Shown here: piece after piece, positions 15,996-24,769 of the stretch | Numbering within the stretch: position 1 is the first letter of the stretch | How the letters are laid out: every line of letters begins with the position of its first letter | Assembly: GCF_039542905.1 (NCBI RefSeq) | Contig: NZ_BAABIS010000001.1 | Coordinates: forward strand, 62,001-126,000 | From: Kitasatospora terrestris | GTDB taxonomy: Bacteria; Actinomycetota; Actinomycetes; Streptomycetales; Streptomycetaceae | Length of the DNA stretch: 64,000 nt | Reading direction: 5' to 3' | Made by a program: the position numbers and the translations under genes | Notes under the pieces: model-generated | Seen by the model: only the letters and a program-made list of their open reading frames with translations | What the model was told of the DNA's origin: nothing | Databases searched by the model: none

Positions 15996-16511
15996 GTGCG
16001 GGCAGATGTGAGGACCGGACCCGACACGATTCACACGGACGTTCCCATGCGCAGACCGCTCGCCCCGGCCTTCCACCACCGCCTGCCCTCCCCGCCCCGC
16101 GGAGACGCGGCCCATGTGCGCCGCGGCCTCGCCTTCACCCGCACCGCCCTGGCCCTGCGTCGGCCCGACGCCGACCGCGCGGCGGTCGACGACCTGCTGC
16201 TGGTGGTCGCCGAGCTCCTCGCCAACGCAGACCGGCACGCCGGCGGCCCCCTCGCCCTGGACCTGTGCTTCGAGCCGGACGGGCACGGTGTGCGGATCGA
16301 GGTCGACGACCCGGCGCCGGACCCGCCGCGGCCTCGGTCCTCGCCGGCCCACGAGCCGCACGGCCACGGCCTGCGGGTCGTCGACCGGCTCGCCAGCGCC
16401 TGGGGCTCCACACCCACAGGCTCGGGCAAGACCGTCTGGGCCGAGCTCCCCCTCCCCCAAGCACCCCACCCCACCAACGCCCAGGCCCTGACAGACACGG
16501 ACCGCACATGA
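15996..16511 (+). CDS. RsbW-like ATP-binding protein (anti-sigma kinase family)
   Basis: The product is about 171 residues from GTG 15996, or 154 from ATG 16047 (MRRPLAPAFHH); neither start has a perfect ribosome-binding site. The GHKL ATPase boxes are LLLVVAELLANADRHAGG (N box), RIEVDDPAPDPP (G1) and HGHGLRVVDRLASAWG (G2). Proteins of this type either phosphorylate and inactivate a STAS antagonist or hold a sigma factor. The preceding STAS gene is its probable target. No sigma factor gene is adjacent. Confidence 0.88.
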   Translation: MRADVRTGPDTIHTDVPMRRPLAPAFHHRLPSPPRGDAAHVRRGLAFTRTALALRRPDADRAAVDDLLLVVAELLANADRHAGGPLALDLCFEPDGHGVRIEVDDPAPDPPRPRSSPAHEPHGHGLRVVDRLASAWGSTPTGSGKTVWAELPLPQAPHPTNAQALTDTDRT

Positions 16512-16557
16512 CCTGAGCCAGGGGCGCAACCGACCTCCGGGGCCCTGGTAGAGCGGA

Positions 16558-16760
16558 CGTGGTGAAGCGTGAACCCGTTCAGCTCAGCCGTCTTGCGTTT
16601 CCGCTGCTTGACCCGCGGCTGTCCGTGAGCACGCGCTGGAAGGCCCCGGTGGAGCCGTGCAGGTTGGCAACTCCGGTCTCGAATCGGATGTCGCCGGCGG
16701 CCCGGATGCCGTCGAAGCCCGGGGCGCTGACGATCTCCAGGATCTGGCGGGCTCGGCCGC
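16558..16760 (-). pseudogene. Second copy of the GQPRVKQR…NGFTLH block, degraded
   Basis: The reverse strand reads DIRFETGVANLHGSTGAFQR and VLTDSRG in one frame, then QPRVKQRKRKTAELNGFTLH in another. The last block is a close relative of the one at 14424-14486. A preceding block, RARQILEIVSAPGFDGIRAA, is in the same frame as the first. I take this to be a relic of a longer protein with an indel near 16625. Confidence 0.4.
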
Positions 16761-16810
16761 TCGCTCTTGTTGTCCGTACCCGCCCCGCGGCATGGGCGGC
16801 GTTCCCCGCG

Positions 16811-17155
16811 CGCCGCCCGGCGGCTGAGCGCACCGCCGAGGCCGCGGCCGGGCTGTCGCTCGAGGAGCAGCTGGTGCTCGCCCGACACCGGCGGCAGGCG
16901 CACAGCGCTGCGGCAGCCGCCGGGCGGCTGGTAGTCGAGGTCCTGGGCCGACAGGACGCCGCCGTGGACATCACCGACCCCGACCTCATGCAGGAACCTC
17001 GTGGAGCGGCTCGCCGCGTACGAGGCGTGCCTGCCGGCGTGCGCGGACGAGGCGCAGCTGCGCACCGTGTGGGCTCTGCCTACCGGGAGGCCGGCCTCCC
17101 GGTGTCGCCGATCCCGGAGGATCTGGTGGACCTGTGGCGGGTAGGCGGGTGCTAC
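16811..17155 (+). pseudogene. Frameshifted small hypothetical gene
   Basis: One forward frame reads LSLEEQLVLARHRRQAHSAA and VVEVLGRQDAAVDITDPDLM. A second frame continues LVERLAAYEACLPACADEAQ and LRTVWALPTG. The first frame then resumes YREAGLPVSPIPEDLVDLWR. The order suggests one soluble helical protein with two frame changes. Function is unknown; its end abuts the ferredoxin gene. Confidence 0.45.
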
Positions 17156-17475
17156 CGCTTCAGGTGGGCGATCTTGCCGGGTTTGCCGTTCCACTTGGCG
17201 GCGCCGGGAAGCGGGTCCTTGGACTCTGTGATGTTCGGCCAGATTTCACTGAGTTCGGCGTTGAGCTCGATGAATTCCGCCATGTCGCGGGGCACCTCAT
17301 CGTCGACGTAGATGGCGTGGGACGGGCACTCCGGCTCACAGGCGCCGCAGTCGATGCACTCGAACGGGTGGATCACGAGCATGTTCGGGCCCTCGTAGAA
17401 GCAGTCGACCGGGCATACCGCGACGCAGTCCGTGTTCTTGCACTTGATGCAGTTGTCGGTCACTACGTACGTCAA
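17152..17475 (-). CDS. fdxA: 7Fe-8S ferredoxin
   Basis: The gene starts with TTG at 17475: AGGGAG lies 6 nt upstream and the resulting [16 protein letters not shown] is the conserved N-terminus. The product is 107 residues, the family length. Cys9, Cys17 and Cys50 fit the [3Fe-4S] cluster; Cys21, Cys40, Cys43 and Cys46 (in [12 protein letters not shown]) fit the [4Fe-4S] cluster. It is a soluble electron carrier in actinomycetes, and P450s are one possible client. It is monocistronic, with a palindrome 33 bp upstream. Confidence 0.95.
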   Translation of the reverse strand: MTYVVTDNCIKCKNTDCVAVCPVDCFYEGPNMLVIHPFECIDCGACEPECPSHAIYVDDEVPRDMAEFIELNAELSEIWPNITESKDPLPGAAKWNGKPGKIAHLKR

Positions 17476-17507
17476 GGTGGGCTCCCTCTGCGCGGGTGTC
17501 GCTGACC

Positions 17508-17520
17508 ACCACGTCGTGGT
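17508..17520. promoter_or_regulatory. Palindrome upstream of the ferredoxin gene
   Basis: ACCACGTCGTGGT is a perfect 6-bp inverted repeat around a single central base. It lies 33 bp upstream of the TTG start, between the coding region and an AT-richer stretch (GCATTCTAACGATTACG) that could hold a promoter. It could be an operator. The evidence is position and symmetry only. Confidence 0.3.
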
Positions 17521-17621
17521 AGCCGTATGCATTCTAACGATTACGCTACGTGCACTATCGGAGTGGGCGAGCGGGCGGACCTCCGGTCGGCTGTCGCCGG
17601 TCGCCCGTACGACTCCGCAGT

Positions 17622-17690
17622 GGCGAAGAACAAGACGTTCGAGTTCCCCGACGACCTGAAGGCGGCGCAGCCCGGACCGGAGAGGTCTCG
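17622..17690 (+). pseudogene. N-terminal fragment of a small hypothetical gene
   Basis: From about 17622 the forward strand reads [17 protein letters not shown], which resembles the N-terminus of small Streptomyces hypothetical proteins. The match ends after about 20 residues, and a different frame carrying an SRAP-like fragment takes over downstream. It is a truncated relic. Confidence 0.4.
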
Positions 17691-17799
17691 GCGGGCCCGC
17701 GCATGCAGAATGGCATGGTCGCGGCCGGAGAACTGCAGGTCACAGGTCCATCCGGCGCAAGCTTCCAGGTCCAGCATTCGCGCCGCGGCGGCCTCACCA

Positions 17800-18071
17800 C
17801 GCTGGCCCGACTCACCAGCTGCACCGTCATCACCACCGATGCCACCGACGCGGCCGGCCGCATCCACGACCGCATGCCCCTGACCATCACTGCGGCCAAC
17901 CGAGAGGCCTGGCTGGACCCCGACCACACTGACCCCGCCAGCCTGCGGGCGCTCCTGCCCACATCCTCTGGCACCGAGCTGACCGTCACGGCGATCAGCA
18001 CCGGCGTTGACAGCGTGCACAACGACCGCGCCGACCTTCTGACCGGGGTGGACGATCCCCTGCCCGCCTGA
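17800..18071 (+). pseudogene. SRAP (YedK/HMCES-type) protein, C-terminal fragment
   Basis: The frame reads LTSCTVITTDATDAAGRIHD, then RMPLTITAANREAWLDPDHT and ISTGVDSVHNDRADLLTGVD. This is the second half of the SRAP domain, including the conserved H-D-R-M-P and the V-x-x-V-x-N-D end. SRAP proteins cross-link to abasic sites in single-stranded DNA through Cys2. The N-terminal half with Cys2 is absent; upstream sequence ([20 protein letters not shown]) belongs to something else. It is probably non-functional. Confidence 0.65.
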
Positions 18072-18635
18072 CCAAGCCGGGCCTGGCCGGCGCTCGGGGG
18101 CGCGGCGTACGTATCGGGGTCACGCACTCGTCTCGTTCGTCTTCCGACCGACGTGCCCGGCCCAACGGTCCTCGGCTTCCTCGGGTGGGAGGAGCGCCGC
18201 CGGTCTGGTCCTCGCGCACGCCGAGTGGGAGCGCCCTCTCGCCGGGTGGTCGTGCTGGACGGCGAGCGGTCCGACCGGGCGGCCGAGGGGGCCGGGAAGA
18301 TGGCCTGCATCCCATGTTCGGGCAGGCGGCGCAGAAGGCGCCCCGGCGTGGGTCGGCGCGGTCCACGCCCGGGGGGCGAAGCGCCATAAGCCAGCAGACC
18401 AACCGTAGGACTGGGCCACCGCCGACCGACGTATCCGGTTCCACGCGCCAGCAGCCGTCCGACCGCACCGGAGCAGCAGACCGCTCTCCGGAGTGTTCCG
18501 GATCAGGCCGAGCAGTCGATCACTTGAGGGCATGTCCCGGACGGCAGCAAGTGCCCCCGACAGCCCGGCCGCCGCGCGGGCCGATCGAGGATCCGCGCGG
18601 GGCAGCCGGTCGGGGCATTCGGCTGGGGCCGGGGG
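18072..18635. other. Region without a supported gene
   Basis: Several overlapping frames stay open on both strands but none has a ribosome-binding site together with a recognisable domain. One reverse frame has a Cys cluster (FCAACPNMGC near 18330), which may be a relic. It separates the SRAP fragment from the end of the conservon. Confidence 0.4.
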
Positions 18636-20105
18636 TCAGCGCCTGGATTTTCCGGTCAGGACGTACCACCAGCGGCGGCGCTGCCGGGGCAGGGCGCCGA
18701 GCCCGATGTCCGGCGTCGGCGGGGCAGCGGGCTCGGCCGAGGAGGCGGCGGTAGCGGTCGCCGGGGAGGCGGCGGTCGCGGTCGCGGCGGGGTCCGGGGT
18801 GGAGGCGATCGGGGTGCTCGGGGACGCTGCCGGGGAGGCCTTGACGGACTGTGGGGTGAAGCGGACGGGCAGGGCGACCAGGTGGCGGGCGATCCAGGAG
18901 GATCTCCAGGTCAACTCCTCGTCGGGCACGGCGAGGTGGAGGTCGGGGAGGCGGGTGAGCAGGATGTCGATGCCGGCTTCGGCGATGGCCCGGCCGATGT
19001 CCTGGCCGGGGCACTCGTGCGGGCCGCTGCCGAAGGCCAGGTGGGAGTGGTTGCCGAAGAGCGGCTTGGAGAGGTCGGGCCGGACCGCGGGGTCGGCGTT
19101 GCCGGCCGCCAGGCCGAGCAGGAGCATGTCGCCCTCGTTGATCTTGCGGCCACCGAGTTCGGTGTCGCCGGTGGCCCAGCGGCCGGCCATCAGCAGGAAC
19201 GGCGGCGAGTCCCAGAGGACTTGGTCGAGGGCGTCGGGAAGAGTCATCTGGCCGCCGGAGAGGTGGGCGCGGAACCTCTTGTCGGTGAGGACCATCTTCA
19301 GGGTGTCGGAGATCAGATTGACGGTCGTCTCGTTTCCGGCGAGCAGGACCGCCCGCAGGTGCTCGAGGACTTCGTCGTCGGTGAGGCCCGCGGGGTGGTC
19401 CATCAGCCAGGTGACCAGGTCGTGGCCCGGTGCCCCCTTCTTGCGGTCCATCGTCCGGCGCAGGCAGGACACCACGTACTCGTTGCTGGCGATGGCCGTC
19501 TCGGTACCGCGGACCATGTCCCGGGCGGCGTCGACCAGTCGCGGGCCGTACTCCTCGGGCATGCCGAGGAGTTGGGTCATCACAAGCATCGGCAGGTGCT
19601 CGGCGAACTGGGTCACCAGGTCGGCCCGGCCGGTGGTGCTGAAGCGTTCGATCAGCTGGTCGGCGAAGCGGGTGACGTGGCGGCGGATGCCGCGCCGGTC
19701 GAAGCGGTTCAGCCCTTCGGTGACCGGAGCACGCAGTCGCCGGTGTTCCTGGCCGTCCGCGAACACGCAGATGGGCTGCCAGTGAACGACCGGGAGCACC
19801 GGGTTGTCGGGGGCGACCTGGCCGGTGCGGAACGCCGACCAGCGGCGGGAGTCCCGGGAGAAGCGGGAGGGTGTGCGCATCACGGTGAGGTTCGCGGAGT
19901 AGCCGAGGACCAGCCAGGCCGGCACGTCGCCGTACAGCAGCACGGGCGCCACCTCGCCGTGTTCGGCGCGGAGCTTCTCGTACAGGCCGGCGGGATCGGC
20001 CTCGGCCTCCGGCCCGTACAGCCGCCGCACACCTCCGATTCCGGCGTGGGCGGGGCAACCGGGCGGCGGGGTGGGGAGGGAGTTCTCGGGGGGCTGGGTG
20101 GTCAC
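18636..20105 (-). CDS. cvnE: Conservon cytochrome P450, CYP157-like, with a C-terminal extension
   Basis: The product is 489 residues, about 80 longer than a typical bacterial P450. The I-helix motif is LLAGNETTVNL and the heme loop FGSGPHECPGQDIGR supplies the Cys ligand. At the K-helix, where nearly all P450s have ExxR, this protein reads DQVLWDSPP, so the motif is missing. Loss of ExxR is known for the CYP157 family, whose members occur in conservons. After the catalytic domain comes a Ser/Thr/Ala/Pro-rich tail ending RQRRRWWYVLTGKSRR. It is the last gene of the operon, 91 bp after cvnD. Confidence 0.9.
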   Translation of the reverse strand: MTTQPPENSLPTPPPGCPAHAGIGGVRRLYGPEAEADPAGLYEKLRAEHGEVAPVLLYGDVPAWLVLGYSANLTVMRTPSRFSRDSRRWSAFRTGQVAPDNPVLPVVHWQPICVFADGQEHRRLRAPVTEGLNRFDRRGIRRHVTRFADQLIERFSTTGRADLVTQFAEHLPMLVMTQLLGMPEEYGPRLVDAARDMVRGTETAIASNEYVVSCLRRTMDRKKGAPGHDLVTWLMDHPAGLTDDEVLEHLRAVLLAGNETTVNLISDTLKMVLTDKRFRAHLSGGQMTLPDALDQVLWDSPPFLLMAGRWATGDTELGGRKINEGDMLLLGLAAGNADPAVRPDLSKPLFGNHSHLAFGSGPHECPGQDIGRAIAEAGIDILLTRLPDLHLAVPDEELTWRSSWIARHLVALPVRFTPQSVKASPAASPSTPIASTPDPAATATAASPATATAASSAEPAAPPTPDIGLGALPRQRRRWWYVLTGKSRR

Positions 20106-20196
20106 GGACTTCTCCGGGGCGACGGCGAGACGGGCGTCTCGGGGGTGGGAAAGCCGGGTCGGGTCGGAACAGCGGTGCAGCCGGTCGGGGGCGGGG

Positions 20197-20814
20197 TCAG
20201 CGGGCCGACCGGGCCGAGAGGTCGTACAGGTAGCGCATCAGGGCTATCAGGACGTCCCTGCCGGACTCCCTGGCCCGTGCGTCGCAGGCCACGATCGGGA
20301 CCTCGGGGGGCAGGTCCAGGGCTGCCCGCAGGTCCTCGGTGCCGTGGGTCGGGGACTCGGGGAAGGTGTTGGTGGCGACGACGAACGGCACTCCGCGGTC
20401 CTCCAGGCGCCCGATCACGTCGAAGCTGACTTCGAGTCGCCTGGTGTCCACGAGTACGACCGCGCCGAGGGCTCCCTCGAAGAGGCCGCTCCACAGGAAC
20501 CAGAACCGCTCCTGGCCGGGGGTGCCGAAGACGTACAGCACGAGCTCGTCGCTGAGGCTGATCCTGCCGAAGTCCATCGCCACGGTCGTGGACCTCTTGC
20601 GCTCGACACCGGCGATGTCGTCGACGCCCGCGCCGGCCTGCGTCATCGTCTCCTCGGTGGTGAGCGGGCGGATCTCGCTGACGGCGCCGACCATCGTCGT
20701 CTTGCCGACTCCGAAGCCGCCCACGATCACCACCTTGACCGCCGTGGCGGTCGAGGCCGGGAGCCGGTCCGCCTCCCTCGGCCCCCGGGCCGGTTCAGAG
20801 CCTCTGAAGTCCAT
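20197..20814 (-). CDS. cvnD: Conservon GTPase
   Basis: This 205-residue protein is a small Ras-like GTPase. The P-loop is VVIVGGFGVGKTTMVGAVSE, the switch II region VYVFGTPGQERFWF (DxxG replaced by F-G-T-P-G), and VVLVDTRRLEVSFDV and VVATNTFPE carry the remaining strands (TNTF in place of NKxD). This matches CvnD proteins. With CvnA-C it forms a membrane-associated complex likened to eukaryotic GPCR/G-protein systems. The ATG lies inside the end of the cvnC gene (20-bp overlap). Confidence 0.95.
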   Translation of the reverse strand: MDFRGSEPARGPREADRLPASTATAVKVVIVGGFGVGKTTMVGAVSEIRPLTTEETMTQAGAGVDDIAGVERKRSTTVAMDFGRISLSDELVLYVFGTPGQERFWFLWSGLFEGALGAVVLVDTRRLEVSFDVIGRLEDRGVPFVVATNTFPESPTHGTEDLRAALDLPPEVPIVACDARARESGRDVLIALMRYLYDLSARSAR

Positions 20815-21157
20815 TGATCACCGCCTCCAACAGGGCCAGATCGGGTAGGGCTGCGGGTGGGACCGGGGCGCGTACCTCGATCCGTTTCGCCGCGAGCAGG
20901 TCCGCCAGGAGCACGGTGATCAGGCTCGCCGGCAGTCGCAGGTGGGCGGAGATCTCGGCCACGGACAGCGGCGAGTCGCAGATCCGCAGGATCGCCGCGT
21001 GTTCGGGTTGCATCGCGGGTGTGGGACCGGACCGGGCGATGACCAGGGTGACCAGGTCGAACGTGGCGTTGGCTGCCAGCGGGTTGCGCCGACCGCGCGT
21101 GATCACGTAGAGGCGTTCGGGATTGCCCTCGTCCCAGCCATGGCCGGCTGTCGTCAT
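20795..21157 (-). CDS. cvnC: Conservon DUF742 protein
   Basis: The start is taken at ATG 21157, giving 120 residues (MTTAGHGWDEGNPERLYVIT). The DUF742 pattern is clear: RLYVITRGRRNP, FDLVTLVIARSG, then ICDSPLSVAEISAHLRLPAS and VLLADLLAAKRIEVRAPVP, a winged-helix-like arrangement. The role is structural within the Cvn complex. A longer reading frame upstream lacks domain content. The 3' end overlaps cvnD and the gene follows cvnB by 112 bp. Confidence 0.92.
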   Translation of the reverse strand: MTTAGHGWDEGNPERLYVITRGRRNPLAANATFDLVTLVIARSGPTPAMQPEHAAILRICDSPLSVAEISAHLRLPASLITVLLADLLAAKRIEVRAPVPPAALPDLALLEAVINGLQRL

Positions 21158-21269
21158 GCCCGCACCTTGCTGTGCCCGGCAGACTCCGCATGACGTACCG
21201 GCGCCGGGCAGTGCCTGGCGCTCGCCGCATGTCGTACCCGCGTCCTGCTGATCGGATCGTTCCGTTCGC

Positions 21270-21677
21270 TCACGCCGTCGGCCCGTCGGTGCGTGCGGGC
21301 GTGGTGAGGTGGTCGCCGATCCGGGCAACCAGGTCCCGCATCCGCTGGCCCACCAGGCCGGCGTCCACGCCCTCGTCGGCCAGGACCGCGAGGTAGGCCC
21401 GGGAGCCGGCCGCCATCAGGTAGAAGAAGCCCCCGCTCACCTCGATCACCACCAGCCGCATCCGCCCGTCGCCGCCCGGGAATTCGTGTCCCACCGCGGC
21501 GGCCAGGCTCTGCAGGCCCGCGCAGGCGGCGGCGAGGCGGTCGGCGGTGTCGAGGTCGGTGCCGTGCTGGGCCATCCGCAGACCGTCGGCCGACAGGACG
21601 ATGACGTGGCGCACCTGCGGTACGCCGTCCACCAGCTCCGTGAGCATCCAGTCCATGTTGGTCCGTTGCTGAATCAC
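21270..21677 (-). CDS. cvnB: Conservon roadblock/LC7 protein
   Basis: Translation probably starts at GTG 21677, overlapping the cvnA stop as GTGA, and yields 135 residues. The roadblock/LC7 domain is seen in DWMLTELVDGVPQVRHVIVL, SADGLRMAQHGTDLDTADRL and SGGFFYLMAAGSRAYLAVLA. Such proteins bind the partner GTPase and may control its nucleotide state. The overlap with cvnA suggests fixed stoichiometry. Confidence 0.93.
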   Translation of the reverse strand: MIQQRTNMDWMLTELVDGVPQVRHVIVLSADGLRMAQHGTDLDTADRLAAACAGLQSLAAAVGHEFPGGDGRMRLVVIEVSGGFFYLMAAGSRAYLAVLADEGVDAGLVGQRMRDLVARIGDHLTTPARTDGPTA

Positions 21678-23269
21678 TGCTCGCCTTTCGCTGCGGACTC
21701 TTCGCCTGTGTGGCCCGTCGCGGTGGACGGCGTGTTGCCGTTCACCCCCTCGTGGAAGGCCGCCATCCACAGTCCTGGCTGGACCGCCTCCCGGTTCGGC
21801 TCCGGGATCCGGGACCGCTCGGGGGTGCCTCCGCGGAGGGGCGGCGCCGCGTGCCGACGGCGTTGCGGCAGACCGTTGGCGGCCCGCTCGATTACCGCCG
21901 GAGCCTCGTCGTCTGCCGGTCCGTGGAACCCCGTCCGGTGGGACCCCGTCCCGTGGAACGCCGTGTCGTGGCCCGTCGCGGGCGACGGGGAGGGTCGGAC
22001 TGCCGCGGGCGGCGGTGAGGGACGGAACTCCGTCTCCCCGGGACGGGCCGTCGACTCCGTCCGGGCGGAGGGGACCATCGGCGCACCGGACGCGATGCCG
22101 CCAATGCCGTGTGCCAGGCTGGTGGTGGGTGCGGTGGTGATCAGGTTCTGAGGGACGATCAGCACCGCGCGCACCCCGCCGTACGCGGACGGCCGCAGCG
22201 ACACCTGGAAGCCGTAGGCCCGCGCGAGTCTGCCCACCACTGCCAGGCCCAGCCGCGGCGTCTCGCCGAGGTCGTTGAGGTCGAGGCCGGACTGGGCTTC
22301 CCTCAGCATCCGCTCGGCGCGGGCCCGGCCCTCCTCGCCCAGGCTCAGGCCGCCGTCCTCGATCTCGATCGCGATACCGGTCTGCACCTCCACGGCGGTC
22401 AGGTACACCGTGGTCTGCGGCGGCGAGTAGCGCGTGGCGTTGTCCAACAGTTCGGCCAGCGCGTGGATCAGCGGCTCGACCGCCGGGCCGGCGACCGCGA
22501 CCTCGGACACCGGGTGCAGCTCGACCCGCTGGTAGTCCAGGATCCGCGAGATGCCTCCGCGCAGCACGCTGTACAGCGGCACCGGCGCGTTCCACTGCCG
22601 GCCCGGGCGGGCGCCGCCGAGCACGGCGATGCTGTCCGCGAGGCGGCCGATCAGCGCGTTTCCGTGATCCAGCCGCAGCAGGTCGTCGAAGACCGCCGGG
22701 TCGTTGCCGTGCCGGTCCTCCATGTCGCGCAGGTCCTGCGCCTGGCGGTGGATGATCGCCTGCACGCGGCGGGCGATGTTCACGAAGGCCCGCTGGGCCG
22801 CCTCGCGCATGCCCTCCTCGTTGTCGACGGCGCTGAGGACCGCGCGCAGCACCTCCAGCCGGGCGCTCTGGAACTCCGGCCCGACTACGGGGTCCGGCGC
22901 CGGGGACGCCTTCATGACGTCCTCGCTGAACTCGCCGCGCTGGAGCCGGGCCACCGCTTCGGGAAGGACGACATTCGCGAGTTCGAGCATCCCGGCCTCC
23001 TGCGCGGCCATCCGGCGGCGCAGGCCCTGCTCCCGCTGGGCGCACTGCGCCCGGACGGCCGCCACGGCGCGCTGCCGCCGCACCGCCTCGACCGTCACGG
23101 CTGCGGCACCGGCCAACCCGCACCAGAGCACTCCCGCGCGCCCTCCGTGCGGGGTCGCCGACACCGCGAGGACGACCGTGACAGCGACCACCGTGGCCGG
23201 CGCGAGGCCGAGCAGAACGGCAGCGAAGAGTCGGCTCCCGGGTGACGATCCGGCGTGAGGCATCAGCAT
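21674..23269 (-). CDS. cvnA: Conservon sensor-kinase-like membrane protein
   Basis: The 531-residue product has two N-terminal membrane helices (about 13-36 and 45-62), a coiled cytoplasmic region and a GHKL ATPase domain: ALAELLDNATRYSPP (N box), IEIEDGGLSLGE (G1) and LGLAVVGRLARAYGFQVSLR. The phospho-acceptor position has HRQAQDLRDMEDRHG, as in other CvnA-like proteins, so kinase activity is uncertain. The C-terminal 140 residues are disordered and Pro/Ser/His-rich, with short FHG repeats. It is the first gene of the operon; an AT-richer stretch upstream (23270-23340) probably holds the promoter. Confidence 0.93.
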   Translation of the reverse strand: MLMPHAGSSPGSRLFAAVLLGLAPATVVAVTVVLAVSATPHGGRAGVLWCGLAGAAAVTVEAVRRQRAVAAVRAQCAQREQGLRRRMAAQEAGMLELANVVLPEAVARLQRGEFSEDVMKASPAPDPVVGPEFQSARLEVLRAVLSAVDNEEGMREAAQRAFVNIARRVQAIIHRQAQDLRDMEDRHGNDPAVFDDLLRLDHGNALIGRLADSIAVLGGARPGRQWNAPVPLYSVLRGGISRILDYQRVELHPVSEVAVAGPAVEPLIHALAELLDNATRYSPPQTTVYLTAVEVQTGIAIEIEDGGLSLGEEGRARAERMLREAQSGLDLNDLGETPRLGLAVVGRLARAYGFQVSLRPSAYGGVRAVLIVPQNLITTAPTTSLAHGIGGIASGAPMVPSARTESTARPGETEFRPSPPPAAVRPSPSPATGHDTAFHGTGSHRTGFHGPADDEAPAVIERAANGLPQRRRHAAPPLRGGTPERSRIPEPNREAVQPGLWMAAFHEGVNGNTPSTATGHTGEESAAKGEQ

Positions 23270-23858
23270 TCGCCCAGCATAACCGGTGCAAAATCCTGAC
23301 TGTCCGTCAATTGTTGTTCTTTGTGCTGCAGTTGATCCGGTCCATCGTGCGCCTCAGCGGCTCCCTGACGGGGCCGGAGGCCCAGCCGGACGGCGTGTCC
23401 GGTCCACTACAAAGCGTTGCTGCCCGGAGCGGCGCCAACGGGCTTCCTCGCCGAATCCACTCATGGGAGCGAATTCCGACAATTCCGCTGCGCATCCACC
23501 AGGTCACCTGATAGGGGCCACCGCTGTGCAGAGTGCGTATCGACCCATGGGCGGTCAATGACCGCTCAGCTGGGGCTGTGGCAGATTGAGTGATCGTCTC
23601 GGCAGATTGCCTGCCCGCCGACATGAGACCGAGATGCCGCGTGGCCGTCTACATCGGCAGACCGCCGCCCACCCGCCCGGGCTGGTCATTCCGCGTCAGC
23701 GGATCGCGCAGAACGTGGAGCGGCGCCCCGCCGACCGTCCCCGTCTCGACTCGGTGCGCCGGGTGGTCGCGCAGATGCCGGCACAGCGGCACTTCGCGCA
23801 ACCGGCGGACACCGTGCTGGCCGAACGGGACGCGACCGAGCAGAACGCCACCGCCCGC
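23270..23858. other. Upstream region of the conservon; no supported gene
   Basis: The first 70 bp are clearly less GC-rich than the surroundings (for example CAATTGTTGTTCTTTGTG) and probably contain the cvn promoter. From 23590 the DNA leads into the truncated IS630 gene; the segment GGCAGATTG occurs twice (near 23580 and 23602). Open frames here carry no domain I recognise. Confidence 0.4.
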
Positions 23859-24219
23859 TTCGAGGACGAGGCCGGGCAGTCCATGACTCCGCCGCGCGCC
23901 AGGACCTGGGGCCGGATCGGCCAGACCCCGGTTGCGAGGGTGCGGGGCCAGGGTTCCGGGCGGGTGTCGATGGCGGGCATGACCTGCTACAAGCCCGGCG
24001 AGCGGTCCCGGCTGATCTACGCGATCCGCGAGTATCGCGGCCGCAAGGACGAGCCGAAGGGCTTCGGCTGGCGAGACTTTCGCGACTTGATCGTCCGCAC
24101 CCGCATCCCGCTCGGAGGCCCGATCGTCCTGGTCTGGGACAACCTCCGTCTACACCTGACCGTCGGCATGCGTGCGTTCATCGAGACGAACACCGAGTGG
24201 CTGACGGTATTCCACCTGC
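23859..24219 (+). pseudogene. IS630-family transposase, first part (interrupted)
   Basis: The frame reads FEDEAGQSMTPPRARTWG, then GMTCYKPGERSRLIYAIREY and GPIVLVWDNLRLHLTVGM, covering two acidic catalytic regions of the DDE domain. It stops at WLTVFHL, where the ISL3 element begins. The normal N-terminal helix-turn-helix part is not recognisable upstream, so the gene was probably already 5'-truncated. Removing 24220-26509 joins this part to the C-terminal part in frame. Confidence 0.85.
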
Positions 24220-24275
24220 TGGTTTTGTTCATGAGAACGGGTTCTGGTCCAACTTCTGCGGTCGGCGACGCTGCG

Positions 24276-24713
24276 TCAGCTTTCGAGGTCGAAGAGCGGG
24301 ATGTCCATGGAAGGCGGCGGCGGGTCAAGCACCGCGCGAAGCGCGGCAACCATGGCGAGCCAGCGGTGCGCGTCGCCAGGTTCCACCCAGTTCGATACCA
24401 ATCCGTCGTCGTCGGAGGCGATTCGAGTGAGGGCTTCAGCGGCAAGTACCCGAAGATCGGTGGAGAACTCCGGCATGAGCGTCTCTGGGCCGCAGACTGG
24501 ATCGACTGGTTGGCCGCCCGGGCACTGCGAGGCCAGTACGGCCGCTGCCCCGACCGCCTCCTCCGCTTCGCTGAGCTCGTCAGTCGCGTTGACAGTGCGG
24601 ACGAGGACGCCACGGATCAGGGCTTCGCGTTCCTCGGCCCCGGCGTCGTCCAGGGCGTTGGCGAAATCCGCGGCCGTGTCGTTGTCGAATGGACCGGTGC
24701 CCCAAGTACCCAT
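24276..24713 (-). CDS. DUF4259-domain protein, passenger gene of the ISL3 element
   Basis: ATG 24713 is preceded by GAGGAG, and the protein is 145 residues. It opens MGTWGTGPFDNDTAADFAN, the diagnostic start of DUF4259 proteins, followed by an acidic helical body (REALIRGVLVRTVN; SEAEEAVGAAAVLASQCPG) and a short FDLES tail. The function of the family is unknown; some members lie near polymorphic-toxin or immunity genes, as the SUKH-4 gene nearby recalls. The gene ends 18 nt from the inner end of the left inverted repeat, so it moves with the element. Confidence 0.9.
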   Translation of the reverse strand: MGTWGTGPFDNDTAADFANALDDAGAEEREALIRGVLVRTVNATDELSEAEEAVGAAAVLASQCPGGQPVDPVCGPETLMPEFSTDLRVLAAEALTRIASDDDGLVSNWVEPGDAHRWLAMVAALRAVLDPPPPSMDIPLFDLES

Positions 24714-24769
24714 GGCGTTCTCCTCGCATCGCAGTGCGGTGATCATGGCACCGGTGACCGACAACGGCG

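Noticed and set aside
18072-18635. A transposase with a Cys cluster before the conservon
   Set aside because: The only hint is FCAACPNMGC in one reverse frame, which is too little to support a gene.
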